A DNA stretch of 64,000 nt from JAGVSR01 sp031413815. Lineage in GTDB: Bacteria > Pseudomonadota > Alphaproteobacteria > Rhizobiales > Hyphomicrobiaceae. The DNA lies in assembly GCA_031413815.1 (NCBI GenBank), contig JANOFU010000098.1:12543-76542 (forward strand), written 5' to 3'. The notes under the pieces are model-generated. The model made no database searches. It was not told the origin of the DNA and saw nothing but the letters and a program-made list of their open reading frames with translations. Below, in pieces: positions 53,265-62,246 of the stretch. Numbering within the stretch: the first letter of the stretch is position 1; each line of letters begins with the position of its first letter. The translations under genes and the position numbers were made by a program.

Positions 53265-54392
53265 TCACGCCTTTGACGAGGAGAGGGGATGCGTTGCCGC
53301 CAAGTTTTCCACCAGCGCCGCAAGCTGGCTGACGGCATCGGGCTTGCCCTGCTTTTTCGCGTTCAACGCCGCAGTTTTGAGGACCTCGGGCGTAGACATC
53401 AAGCGCTGGATGTCCGCCGCGAGCCGCTCCGTGGATAAATCTTTCTGCTGGATACACCAAGCCCCACCCGATTCGGCAAGTCTCGTGGCATTTTGAAGCT
53501 GATCGTTGTCCAGCGAGTGGGGCAGCGGCACCAGGATCGACGGCCGTCCAATGACTGCCAACTCAGCGACCGACGAGGCACCGGAGCGGGCGATGACCAG
53601 ATGGCTTGCGGCCATACGCGAGGGGAGATCGGTGAAGAACATCGCGACATCCGCTGTGATTCCGGCGGCGGCGTAAGCGGACTTGACCCGGCTGAGATCT
53701 TCTTCGCGCGCTTGCTGAATGACACTCAACCGGCGGCGGAACGCCTCCGGCAGACTGGCGAGCGCGGGCGGAATGGCATCGGAGAAATAGCGCGCGCCCT
53801 GACTGCCACCGAATACGAGAATCTGGACAGGACCATCGGTGGCGAGTTGTGGATAGCTGGCTGCGGCCGCTGCAATGACCACGTCGCGAACGGGATTGCC
53901 GGTAAAGCGCGCCTTGTCGCGCAGCGCCCCATCGAGAAATTTGGTGGTCTCGAACGAAGTCGCGATAATGCTCACGCGCGCGGCGAGCATTTTGTTGGCG
54001 CGGCCCAGCACCGCGTTCTGCTCATGAAGGGCTGACGGGATGCCAAGCTGTCGCGCGGCAAACAAAGGCGGGAATGTCGGATAGCCACCAAAGCCGATTA
54101 CAGCGGCGGGCTTCACCGATTTCAAAAGTTCGCGCGCTGCGAGAAATCCGCGCATTAATGTGAACCCGGTCTTCGCAATCGCTATGGGTGACTTGCTGCC
54201 AAGTGTCGCCGACGGCACCTGATAAATCTTGCGCGCCGGAAATCCGGTGCCATAGCGGTCGCCCCGCATATCCGTCACGAGATCAACGGCCCAGCCCCGG
54301 CGGCCCAGTTCTTCGGCCAACGCAAACGCTGGGAACAAATGCCCACCCGTCCCGCCTGCCGCGAGCATGATTGAAGACCTGCGATCACTCAC
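53265..54392 (-). CDS. murG: Lipid II synthase MurG
   Basis: 375-aa GT28 glycosyltransferase moving GlcNAc from UDP-GlcNAc onto lipid I at the inner membrane face. Motifs: MLAAGGTGGHLFPAFALAEEL near the N-terminus, GFGGYPTFPPL and FGGSQGARYFSD. GTG 54392 is used; ATG 54368 is an alternative that would trim eight residues. Confidence 0.97.
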   Translation of the reverse strand: MSDRRSSIMLAAGGTGGHLFPAFALAEELGRRGWAVDLVTDMRGDRYGTGFPARKIYQVPSATLGSKSPIAIAKTGFTLMRGFLAARELLKSVKPAAVIGFGGYPTFPPLFAARQLGIPSALHEQNAVLGRANKMLAARVSIIATSFETTKFLDGALRDKARFTGNPVRDVVIAAAAASYPQLATDGPVQILVFGGSQGARYFSDAIPPALASLPEAFRRRLSVIQQAREEDLSRVKSAYAAAGITADVAMFFTDLPSRMAASHLVIARSGASSVAELAVIGRPSILVPLPHSLDNDQLQNATRLAESGGAWCIQQKDLSTERLAADIQRLMSTPEVLKTAALNAKKQGKPDAVSQLAALVENLAATHPLSSSKA

Positions 54393-54442
54393 CGGCTGTC
54401 CATATCCCCCAAGGTTTTAACAGCTTCGTCCGTGACACCCGA

Positions 54443-55570
54443 TCACGGCCCTTTTGGGCCCGCCAAATCCGCCCGGCGCCGCGTCAATGCGAGGAGCATG
54501 CCGAGTGTGAGGCAAACCGCAAGCATCGACGATCCGCCCGCCGATAAAAACGGCAACGTCATACCCTTAGCCGGCAACAGCCCGACGTTCACACCCATGT
54601 TAATCAGTGACTGCAGGCCAATAACGAGCGCCAAGCCGATCATGCCCAGCCGCGTGGCGTGGTCGGGTTCGTGGCCGGATCGATACAACGCCCGCATCAC
54701 AATGAACCCGAACAGCGCGACCAGCGCCAGACAGGCCACCGCGCCGTACTCTTCTGCGACAACGGCAAATATGAAGTCGGTGTGGGCGTCCGGCAGAACT
54801 GTTTTGATGGTTCCCTCGCCCGGTCCGCGCCCCAGAAACCCACCTTGCGTAAACGATTGCAGCGCGCGATCGACCTGGCTGTTGTCGCCTGGCAGTGGGC
54901 TGAAGAAGCGATCAATCCGGAATTGCACGTGCGGAAACGAGACATAGGCCGCTCCCAGACCGGCCGCGCCCAGCCCGATACCGGCAGCCGCGTAGAGAAG
55001 GGGTTGGCCCGACACGAAAAACATTGCGCCCCATACCATGCTGACGAGCAGCGTCTGACCGACGTCGGGTTGCATGATCAGGAGACACGCCAGCGCGACG
55101 AACACCAAAACAGCGAGCGGCAGCGCCGGCATCTCGGGCCGCAGGCGCGCTTGCGCCAGCAGCCACGCCGATACGACCACGAACGCAGGCTTGGCAAATT
55201 CCGAAGGCTGCAGCGAATGTCCGCCGATCGACAACCAGCGCCGCGCGCCGTTGAGTTCGCTGCCCGAGACGTGAACCACCAACAGCGCGGCGAACGAAGC
55301 GAGCAATACCATCAGCGCCACACGGCGCACCGAGTGCGGCGATAGAAACGAGACGGCGAGCATGAGTCCTGCACCGAGCAGTGAGAACACGATGTGCCGC
55401 TCGACGAAGTAAAATGCCGGCAGGCCTTTCTTCAGGGCTACAGCCGGGCTTGCCGCCAGCGACAACACTAAGCCTACGCCCATCAGGATGAAAATCGAAA
55501 CCAGCAAGACGTGATCGACGGTGAACCACCAGTCGGTAAAGCGGCTGCGGTCGGCCCGCGAAAGTCTCAT
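54443..55570 (-). CDS. ftsW: Septal peptidoglycan glycosyltransferase FtsW
   Basis: 375-aa SEDS-family polytopic protein (about ten TM helices) that polymerises lipid II at the septum. Motifs: LNGARRWLSIGGHSLQPSEFAKPAFV and the late NMGVNVGLLPAKGMTLPFLSAGGSSM. The ATG overlaps the murD stop (ATGA). Its usual transpeptidase partner FtsI is not encoded in the window. Confidence 0.97.
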   Translation of the reverse strand: MRLSRADRSRFTDWWFTVDHVLLVSIFILMGVGLVLSLAASPAVALKKGLPAFYFVERHIVFSLLGAGLMLAVSFLSPHSVRRVALMVLLASFAALLVVHVSGSELNGARRWLSIGGHSLQPSEFAKPAFVVVSAWLLAQARLRPEMPALPLAVLVFVALACLLIMQPDVGQTLLVSMVWGAMFFVSGQPLLYAAAGIGLGAAGLGAAYVSFPHVQFRIDRFFSPLPGDNSQVDRALQSFTQGGFLGRGPGEGTIKTVLPDAHTDFIFAVVAEEYGAVACLALVALFGFIVMRALYRSGHEPDHATRLGMIGLALVIGLQSLINMGVNVGLLPAKGMTLPFLSAGGSSMLAVCLTLGMLLALTRRRADLAGPKGP

Positions 55571-56949
55571 GTGCCGTCCCGCAGTGCGATCGCCTCAAGA
55601 ACCAGACTTCGGAAGTGATCCCCGCGCTGCTCAAAGTTCTTGTACTGGTCGAACGACGCACACGCCGGCGAGAGCAGGACGACGGGCTCGTCGACAGCAC
55701 TGGCCGCAGCATCGCGCGCAGCAGCAGCGACCGCAGCGTCCATCGTTCCGCATTTTTCAAACGGAACGCTGCTGCCCAGAGACGCTGCAAAGTCCTCGGC
55801 CGCAGCACCAATCAGGAAAGCTTTTGCAATTCGCGAAAAGTAAGGGCGCAGCATCTCGATGCCGCCGTCTTTGGCCTTGCCACCGAGGATCACGAAGATC
55901 CCGCGATCCCAGGACGAGAGAGCCTTTTCCGTGCTTTCCGCGTTGGTGGCTTTGCTGTCGTTGACAAACAGAACGCGTCCGACGTGCCCGATCTGCTCCA
56001 TGCGATGGGCGAGGCCGGGGTAGGTTTTCATGTGCTGCGCGATCACTGCATCGGACAAACCGGCAGACGATAGCGCTGCGAGCGTTGCCGCAGCGTTCTC
56101 ACCATTATGGCGCCCGCGCAGGGATCCGATGCCTGAGAGGTCTGCAACCGCCATGTCGGTACCGGCGCGATAGACAAAGGGCATTTGGAAATAGACGTCG
56201 TGCCGCGTCAGTGTTGAAACCCGCGCCAAACGCGCCTTCGGCGTCTGCACCCGATCCGCGATGGCCGTGCACCACGCATCATCGACCACAACCACGCTGG
56301 CCGCTGATCCCGCGATCAATCGCTCCTTCACTGCGGCATAGTTGTCTATCGTCCCATGCCGGTCCAAGTGATCGGGCGTAATGTTGAGCAGCACGCCAAC
56401 GCTCGGATTGATCGACGGCGCGAGATCGATCTGGAATGAAGAGCATTCCACAACATAGTAGCGACCAAGCGACAGCGGATCGAGCGTCAGCACCGCACGG
56501 CCGATGTTGCCGCCGAGTTGAACGTCCTTTCCGGCTTCGCGAAGAATGTGCGCGATCAGCGCCGTTGTCGTCGACTTGCCGTTGGTTCCGGTGATCGCAA
56601 TAAACGGCGCGTGGGGGCAAACCTTCGCGCGTTCGCGGCAGAACAGTTCAACGTCGCCGATCACTTCGAGACCCGCTTGACGGGCTTTAAGCACCGTCCA
56701 GTGCGGTTCGGGATGGGTGAGCGGAACGCCGGGGGTCAGCACCAGTGCTGCAAATTTCGTCCAATCCGCCGTCGTGAGATCAACCGGCGGCACACCAGCC
56801 GCTGCCGCAGCCTCGCGGCCTGCCGCGCTGTCGTCCCAAGCCGCAACGCTCGCGCCGCCTTCGACGAGCGCCTGTACCGTCGCATTGCCCGAGGTGCCCA
56901 GCCCGAACACGGCGACGTCCCGCCCTGCGAATGTCGTGATGCGAATCAT
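55567..56949 (-). CDS. murD: UDP-N-acetylmuramoyl-L-alanine–D-glutamate ligase
   Basis: 460-aa Mur ligase adding D-Glu. N-terminal VAVFGLGTSGNATVQALVEGG binds the UDP moiety; P-loop AITGTNGKSTTTALIAHIL; late NDSKATNAESTEKALSSW. It overlaps ftsW by 4 bp and follows mraY by 9 bp, so the three are probably co-translated. Confidence 0.98.
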   Translation of the reverse strand: MIRITTFAGRDVAVFGLGTSGNATVQALVEGGASVAAWDDSAAGREAAAAAGVPPVDLTTADWTKFAALVLTPGVPLTHPEPHWTVLKARQAGLEVIGDVELFCRERAKVCPHAPFIAITGTNGKSTTTALIAHILREAGKDVQLGGNIGRAVLTLDPLSLGRYYVVECSSFQIDLAPSINPSVGVLLNITPDHLDRHGTIDNYAAVKERLIAGSAASVVVVDDAWCTAIADRVQTPKARLARVSTLTRHDVYFQMPFVYRAGTDMAVADLSGIGSLRGRHNGENAAATLAALSSAGLSDAVIAQHMKTYPGLAHRMEQIGHVGRVLFVNDSKATNAESTEKALSSWDRGIFVILGGKAKDGGIEMLRPYFSRIAKAFLIGAAAEDFAASLGSSVPFEKCGTMDAAVAAAARDAAASAVDEPVVLLSPACASFDQYKNFEQRGDHFRSLVLEAIALRDGT

Positions 56950-56958
56950 AATGGAGTT

Positions 56959-58041
56959 CTAGCGCAACTTAAGCGTCGCCAGGCCGATCAGGGCCAGAAT
57001 GACCGAAATAATCCAGAAGCGGACAACAATGGTCGATTCCTTCCACCCCTTTTGTTCGTAGTGGTGATGCAGGGGGGCCATGCGGAATACGCGCTTGCCG
57101 GTCAGCTTGAACGACGCGACTTGAATGATCACCGACATCGTTTCGAGCACGAACAACCCGCCGACAATCGCCAAAACGATTTCGTGTTTCGTCGCAACCG
57201 CGATCGATCCCAGCGCTCCGCCCAGCGCCAGCGAGCCCGTATCGCCCATAAAGATCATCGCGGGCGGCGCGTTGAACCAGAGGAAGCCGAGGCCCGCGCC
57301 AATCAACGCCCCACAAATCACCGAGAGTTCCGCGGTCCCAGCCACGTGGTGGATCTGGAGGTAGGTTGCGAACTTCTCGCTACCGATCAAATACGAAATG
57401 AATCCGAACGTTGCGGCCGCGATCATCACGGGCACGATCGCCAATCCGTCAAGGCCGTCGGTCAGGTTCACGGCATTGCCGGCACCGGCGATAACGAGAA
57501 CGCCAAGGATAACGTACAAGACGCCGAAGTTGAGCAGGACATCTTTGAAAAACGGCAGCGCAAGCTTGCCAGAGAGTTCAGGGGCAGACAGCCACATGAT
57601 GACGGCAGTCGCTGCCGCCGCAACGATCATTTCCAACCCGAGCCGCGCCCTGCCGCCGAACCCACTGGCGTGCTGCTTCGTGACCTTGAGAAAGTCGTCG
57701 TAGAAACCGATAGCGCCGTAGCTCAGCGTGACGGCCAGCACGACCCAGATGTAGGGGTTGCGTAAGTCGGACCACAGAAGTGTCGCAACCGAGACGCTGG
57801 CGAGGATCATCAACCCGCCCATCGTTGGCGTGCCACGCTTGGCCAAATGCGTTTGCGGGCCATCTTCGCGGATCGGTTGCCCTTTGCCTTGCTTCACCCG
57901 CAGCAGATCGATGATCCCAGGGCCAAACAGCATCACGAAGAGAAGGGCCGTGAAAATTGCGCCGCCGGTACGAAACGTGATGTACTTAAAAACATTCAGC
58001 GGCCCGATCTGGTCGCTGAATTGCACGAGTTCGTAGAGCAT
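56959..58041 (-). CDS. mraY: Phospho-N-acetylmuramoyl-pentapeptide transferase
   Basis: 360-aa ten-TM enzyme making lipid I from undecaprenyl-P and UDP-MurNAc-pentapeptide. Motifs: RGTPTMGGLMI, GFYDDFLKVTKQHASG (catalytic Asp pair), GNAVNLTDGLDGLA and the C-terminal PLHHHYEQKGW. The ATG at 58041 is used. There is an 80-bp gap to murF. Confidence 0.98.
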   Translation of the reverse strand: MLYELVQFSDQIGPLNVFKYITFRTGGAIFTALLFVMLFGPGIIDLLRVKQGKGQPIREDGPQTHLAKRGTPTMGGLMILASVSVATLLWSDLRNPYIWVVLAVTLSYGAIGFYDDFLKVTKQHASGFGGRARLGLEMIVAAAATAVIMWLSAPELSGKLALPFFKDVLLNFGVLYVILGVLVIAGAGNAVNLTDGLDGLAIVPVMIAAATFGFISYLIGSEKFATYLQIHHVAGTAELSVICGALIGAGLGFLWFNAPPAMIFMGDTGSLALGGALGSIAVATKHEIVLAIVGGLFVLETMSVIIQVASFKLTGKRVFRMAPLHHHYEQKGWKESTIVVRFWIISVILALIGLATLKLR

Positions 58042-58121
58042 CCCGTCCCTCCCGTGCGTCCGGTCCCGACCCCCCGGGATTGCGGCGCGAATCTAGCATG
58101 TCACGGCCAGCCGAGGCTTCT

Positions 58122-59537
58122 TTATGACCCGCCGCTGTATTTCACTTTCAACGCTTCGACAAGCGGCGCCATGCGCGACCCGTTCGACCCTTTGATCATC
58201 ACCGCATCGCCGGGCCGGATGGCGTCGAGCAATTGGGCTTCGATTCCTTTGGAATTGCTAGCCCATGCCCCCTGCCGTCCGGCCGGAACACGCGCGAACA
58301 AGCGCTGCATGTTGGGTCCAGCGGCAAACACCAAATCTACCCCTGCCGTGTCAACCGCCTCAAAAAGTCCGGCATGCATTTCAGGCGCTTGCGGCCCGAG
58401 TTCCAACATATCGCCCAGCACAATCACCCGCCGGGGATGCGTGGTGCGGGACACCGCCGACAAGGCCGTCAGGGCCGCCCGCATCGACGCCGGGTTGGCA
58501 TTGTAGCTTTCATCGATCAGCAGGGCGTGTCCGCCGCCGACGTTGAGCACCATCCGCGCGCCACGCCCTGGCGGCGGTGCCAAATCGGCCAGTGCTGCCA
58601 ATGCGATGCCCAGATCTGCGCCAATCGCATCAAGGGCTGCAACGACCGCGAGTGAGTTTTCGGCGATGTGCTGCCCAGGCATGGCAATCCGATAGGCAAT
58701 GCTCTGGCCACTCACGTGGGCTGTGATGCTGGATCCTGTTTCGCCAAACTCGACGGCGGCGGCACACACGTCCGCAGAAGGGCTGAGACCAAAGCTGACG
58801 GTGTTCGTCCCGTGCCGGGCAGCGGCGTGCACCTTCAGCCGGTCAAAGTGCGGACTGTCGCGTTTGATGATAGCCGTGGCGCCCTCGGGGAGCCCCAGAA
58901 AAATCTCCGCTTTGGCATCGGCAATCTCTTCGACCGAACCGAAGTGTTCCAAATGCACGGCTTCGACGGTTGTGATGATGGCCGCGTGGGGCCGCACCAA
59001 TTTTGACAACGGCGTGATTTCGCCAGCGTGGTTCATGCCGATTTCGAAGACGGCATACTGGGTGTCCGCCGGCATGCGCGCAAGGGTCAGCGGCACGCCC
59101 CAATGATTATTGTAAGATTTTTCTGAGGCATGCACGTTGCCCAGCCGCGCCAAACACACCCGCAGCATTTCCTTGGTGCCGGTTTTGCCGGCACTCCCAG
59201 TGACAGCGATGACCTTGGCATTATTTGGCAGCCGGGCGCGCGCGCTTCTGCCGATTCCTTCTAGCGCGGCGAGTGGATCGGATACACGCAGCAGCGCGCC
59301 ATCACCCGCGTGACGCCTGTAAGCGTCCGAGACAATCGCAGCCGTTGCGCCCGCCATAAACGCGTTGGTCACGAACTCATGACCATCGCGCGCATCCTTC
59401 AAGGCCACAAACACGTCGCCGGGTTGGAGCGACCGTGTGTCGATTGAGAACCCGGTGATGGCGTGTGACGGCGCGCCGTCTGCAGCTCCGTCCGCCGCCT
59501 GCACCAGGGCATCGAATGACCATAGTGGCTGCGTCAT
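58122..59537 (-). CDS. murF: UDP-MurNAc-tripeptide–D-alanyl-D-alanine ligase
   Basis: 471-aa Mur ligase adding the D-Ala-D-Ala made by Ddl. P-loop AVTGSAGKTGTKEMLR (about 108-123); family block YNNHWGVPLTLARMP and DESYNANPASMRAAL. It overlaps murE by 4 bp (ATGA). Confidence 0.97.
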   Translation of the reverse strand: MTQPLWSFDALVQAADGAADGAPSHAITGFSIDTRSLQPGDVFVALKDARDGHEFVTNAFMAGATAAIVSDAYRRHAGDGALLRVSDPLAALEGIGRSARARLPNNAKVIAVTGSAGKTGTKEMLRVCLARLGNVHASEKSYNNHWGVPLTLARMPADTQYAVFEIGMNHAGEITPLSKLVRPHAAIITTVEAVHLEHFGSVEEIADAKAEIFLGLPEGATAIIKRDSPHFDRLKVHAAARHGTNTVSFGLSPSADVCAAAVEFGETGSSITAHVSGQSIAYRIAMPGQHIAENSLAVVAALDAIGADLGIALAALADLAPPPGRGARMVLNVGGGHALLIDESYNANPASMRAALTALSAVSRTTHPRRVIVLGDMLELGPQAPEMHAGLFEAVDTAGVDLVFAAGPNMQRLFARVPAGRQGAWASNSKGIEAQLLDAIRPGDAVMIKGSNGSRMAPLVEALKVKYSGGS

Positions 59538-60997
59538 ACGCGAGCGGTCTCCGCCAGTGCATTCGCCAGAACATCCTGATCAGAGAACGGCAGAACAGTC
59601 GTGCCGACAATCTGCCCTGTTTCATGACCCTTGCCTGCAACGAGCACCACGTCGCCTGGCTGCATCATGGCAACTGCCGTGCGGATGGCCTCTGCGCGGT
59701 CGCCGATTTCGCGAGCGCCCTTTGCGCCCGCTAAGATCTCCGCCCGGATAGCCGCAGGTTCTTCCGTTCGCGGGTTGTCGTCGGTGACAATCACAATGTC
59801 CGACCGCGCCACCGCGATTTCACCCATGATCGGGCGCTTGCCTTTGTCGCGATCGCCACCGCAGCCAAAGACGGTTATGAGGCGGCCAGTTGCAAACGGA
59901 CGGCACGCGTCGAGGGCCGCGACAAGGGCCTCGGGCTTATGCGCATAGTCAACCACGCCCAGTCCACCGCGCGCCTCGCCAACAATTTCAAGCCGGCCTT
60001 TGACGCCTTTCAGCGATGACAGCGCTGCGATGACGCGTGCAGGATCACCCCCCGTTGCAATCGCAAGCCCCGCGGCCGTCAGCGCATTTTCGACTTGATA
60101 GGCGCCGACGAGCGGCAGCCTCACGTCGTAGGTTTTTCCGCCATGCTGCAGAGTGAGTATCTGAGCAAAACCGTCGAGCCCGGTATTCATGAGCCGAAGC
60201 GTCTCGCCGCCACGGCCAACCGTGAGCACCCGCGCGCCGTGCTCCTCAGCTGCGGCCATCACATCACCGGCACGATCACCGTCAATATTGATCACGACCG
60301 GCGCCCCGGCCGGCAGCAATTCTCGGAACAGCCGCATCTTTGCCGCGAGATAGGCTTCGACAGTCGGATGATAGTCGAGGTGATCGCGGCCGAGATTTGT
60401 AAAAGCACCCGCTGATAGCCGCACGCCGTCCAACCGGTGTTGATCCAGTCCGTGCGACGACGCTTCCATGGCGAGATGCGTAATGCCTTCGCTGTGCAGC
60501 TTGGACAGCGAGGCATGCAGCGCCATAGGATCAGGCGTTGTCAGGGCCCCGTACTCCGCGCGATCGGGTGTCACCATGCCGATCGTGCCAAGCGATGCCG
60601 CTCGATGCCCGAGGGTGCACAGGATCTGCCGCGTGAAGTCCGCAACTGACGTCTTTCCACTGGTGCCCGTGACAGCGACGATCGTTTCAGGTTGCTTGGC
60701 GTGAAAGCGGGCCGCGAGAGTTGACAACACGCGCCGCGGATCGGCGACGCGCAGCACTGGGATGGCAACGGTTCGCGGCACGTTTGCGCCCTTGGCTGCA
60801 ATCGCCACAATGGCTCCGCGCGCTTGCGCATCCATCAGGTATTGCCCGCCGTCAGCTTTGGTGCCAGGAACAGCAACAAACAAGCCCTTGGAGCCGACGT
60901 GGCGGCTGTCAGCCGAAATGTTGGCAATATCGACGCGCGACGCCCATGTGGGCATTTCGACATCGATACCGGATTGGAGAAGTTCGGAAAGAAGCAT
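59534..60997 (-). CDS. murE: UDP-MurNAc-L-Ala-D-Glu–meso-diaminopimelate ligase
   Basis: 487-aa Mur ligase adding the third residue. P-loop VTGTSGKTSVADFTRQ. The DNPRTEEP motif marks use of meso-diaminopimelate, i.e. Gram-negative peptidoglycan. ATG 60997 is chosen (GGA five bases upstream); TTG 61021 would add eight residues. It is the first dcw gene here: ftsI, ftsL, rsmH and mraZ, normally upstream, are replaced by an unrelated gene. Confidence 0.97.
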   Translation of the reverse strand: MLLSELLQSGIDVEMPTWASRVDIANISADSRHVGSKGLFVAVPGTKADGGQYLMDAQARGAIVAIAAKGANVPRTVAIPVLRVADPRRVLSTLAARFHAKQPETIVAVTGTSGKTSVADFTRQILCTLGHRAASLGTIGMVTPDRAEYGALTTPDPMALHASLSKLHSEGITHLAMEASSHGLDQHRLDGVRLSAGAFTNLGRDHLDYHPTVEAYLAAKMRLFRELLPAGAPVVINIDGDRAGDVMAAAEEHGARVLTVGRGGETLRLMNTGLDGFAQILTLQHGGKTYDVRLPLVGAYQVENALTAAGLAIATGGDPARVIAALSSLKGVKGRLEIVGEARGGLGVVDYAHKPEALVAALDACRPFATGRLITVFGCGGDRDKGKRPIMGEIAVARSDIVIVTDDNPRTEEPAAIRAEILAGAKGAREIGDRAEAIRTAVAMMQPGDVVLVAGKGHETGQIVGTTVLPFSDQDVLANALAETARV

Positions 60998-61146
60998 TTT
61001 GATCCGGGCCTCGACCCGCAAAGCGCACTTGGAGCGTCCGGTTGAGAGCTGATCAACCGGATGGCATCAAATAGTGCGCTGCACCCCGTTGTCCAGAGGC
61101 TCGCGGGCTGCCGTCCGAATTAGTTTCAGACCACAGGCCCGGCCAG

Positions 61147-61863
61147 CTACTTTTCTGCTGTGACCTTCTGCTGGCAAAGTGCCGGTAATTTTTGGCCGCT
61201 GAACCAAAGCTCATAACTGTTGGGGGCATTTGTTCGCGCCCATGTGCCAGCCGACAGATCTTGAACAGCCAGCTCCAGCCCGAGAGTGGCGAACAGACCC
61301 GCAATCTGCTCAGCGCGCGGCTTGTCGGCGGCGTGGAAGTAGCGGATTTCCTGATTGGACTGCGCGTAGCCTGCAAACTTGCGAACAGCGGGAAAACGGA
61401 TTGCCGTTTTGTCGCCGTCCTTGAAGCTATCGCGCATCATCACAAGGCAGTTGTAGATGTCGTCGCTCGGCACATGGACGAATACGCGCGACGGCCGCCT
61501 CTGAAGGGCTACGGCATAAGCATTGGCGACATCTGGGTTTTCTTTGGCTGCGCTCATGATGGCGACCTCAAGCATGGGAAGCAGCTCGTGGTTTTCCGCC
61601 GATGTTGCATAGTCGATTTGGGCGGCGACAAACTCAACCGGGACGCTGCCCTTCTTGGCCAGAAACTCGAACATAGCGATGCCGTACTTCTGCTTTTCCG
61701 GCGACTTGTCGGTAACCAGATCAATCATGCTTTTCAAGTCGTTGACGTTCTGCTGCCAGCCCGTCCAGTACCAGCCCATGCCGGCCACTGTCATGGGCAC
61801 CAGCACAACCGATAGCATCCTGAAAAACGCGTCCCACGTGTCGCTGTTGAGGCGAATGCTCAC
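61147..61863 (-). CDS. Hypothetical single-TM protein
   Basis: 238 aa from GTG 61863, with AAGGGA upstream. TM helix about 14-33 (FRMLSVVLVPMTVAGMGWYW), then a helical region (about 40-120) and a C-terminal alpha/beta-looking module (VFVHVPSDDIY … EIRYFHAADKPRAEQIAGLF … VQDLSAGTW) reminiscent of SPOR/LytR_C-like folds but not assignable. It lies 149 bp upstream of murE in the same direction; no functional link is evident. Confidence 0.65.
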   Translation of the reverse strand: MSIRLNSDTWDAFFRMLSVVLVPMTVAGMGWYWTGWQQNVNDLKSMIDLVTDKSPEKQKYGIAMFEFLAKKGSVPVEFVAAQIDYATSAENHELLPMLEVAIMSAAKENPDVANAYAVALQRRPSRVFVHVPSDDIYNCLVMMRDSFKDGDKTAIRFPAVRKFAGYAQSNQEIRYFHAADKPRAEQIAGLFATLGLELAVQDLSAGTWARTNAPNSYELWFSGQKLPALCQQKVTAEK

Positions 61864-62246
61864 GGTTAGTCCCTTTTTATTGAACAGGTATCAGCCCAAT
61901 TCGGGCAATTGGTGTCGGAGGGCGGACATTGAGGCCGCGATCCGTGCTCAAAAGACGGGCCATCGATGGCGGCCGTAATCGTCCGCGTTGCTTCCGCGAA
62001 AAAAGTGACGATTAAAGGGCGGCGTCCTTCAGGAATGGCACGAATATCTCGTTGCTGATCAGAACGTTGCCAGCAGTCCGCGACGCATTGCAGACGGGTC
62101 CGAGCAGGCCACACCTGAAGACAAATCACCCGCGAATTGGCCATTTCGTCCGTGCTGCCAGGCCGGCGAGGCCGCGAATCAGTTAACGCTCGGTTAACAG
62201 TTCTTTTTTTGTGCATGCGTGCCCTGACCCCGGCCATGACACACCC
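61864..62246. other. Intergenic region between divergent genes
   Basis: 383 bp between the start of the TM protein (minus) and the FecR–barrel gene (plus). It contains the CtrA-type box at 62183-62198 and a T7 run just after it. No RNA gene or convincing coding frame; a minus-strand frame across it continues antisense through the FecR gene and is a shadow. Confidence 0.6.
62183..62198 (+). promoter_or_regulatory. CtrA-type box upstream of the FecR–barrel gene
   Basis: TTAA-CGCTCGG-TTAAC is a perfect match to the alphaproteobacterial CtrA site TTAA-N7-TTAAC, 49 bp before the ATG. It suggests cell-cycle control of this envelope gene. The window also encodes DivL, a regulator of CtrA activity. 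Confidence 0.65.

Noticed and set aside
56518..57765. A 415-codon plus-strand frame rich in Arg/His/Asn opposite murD and mraY
   Set aside because: Antisense shadow with composition typical of a non-coding frame.
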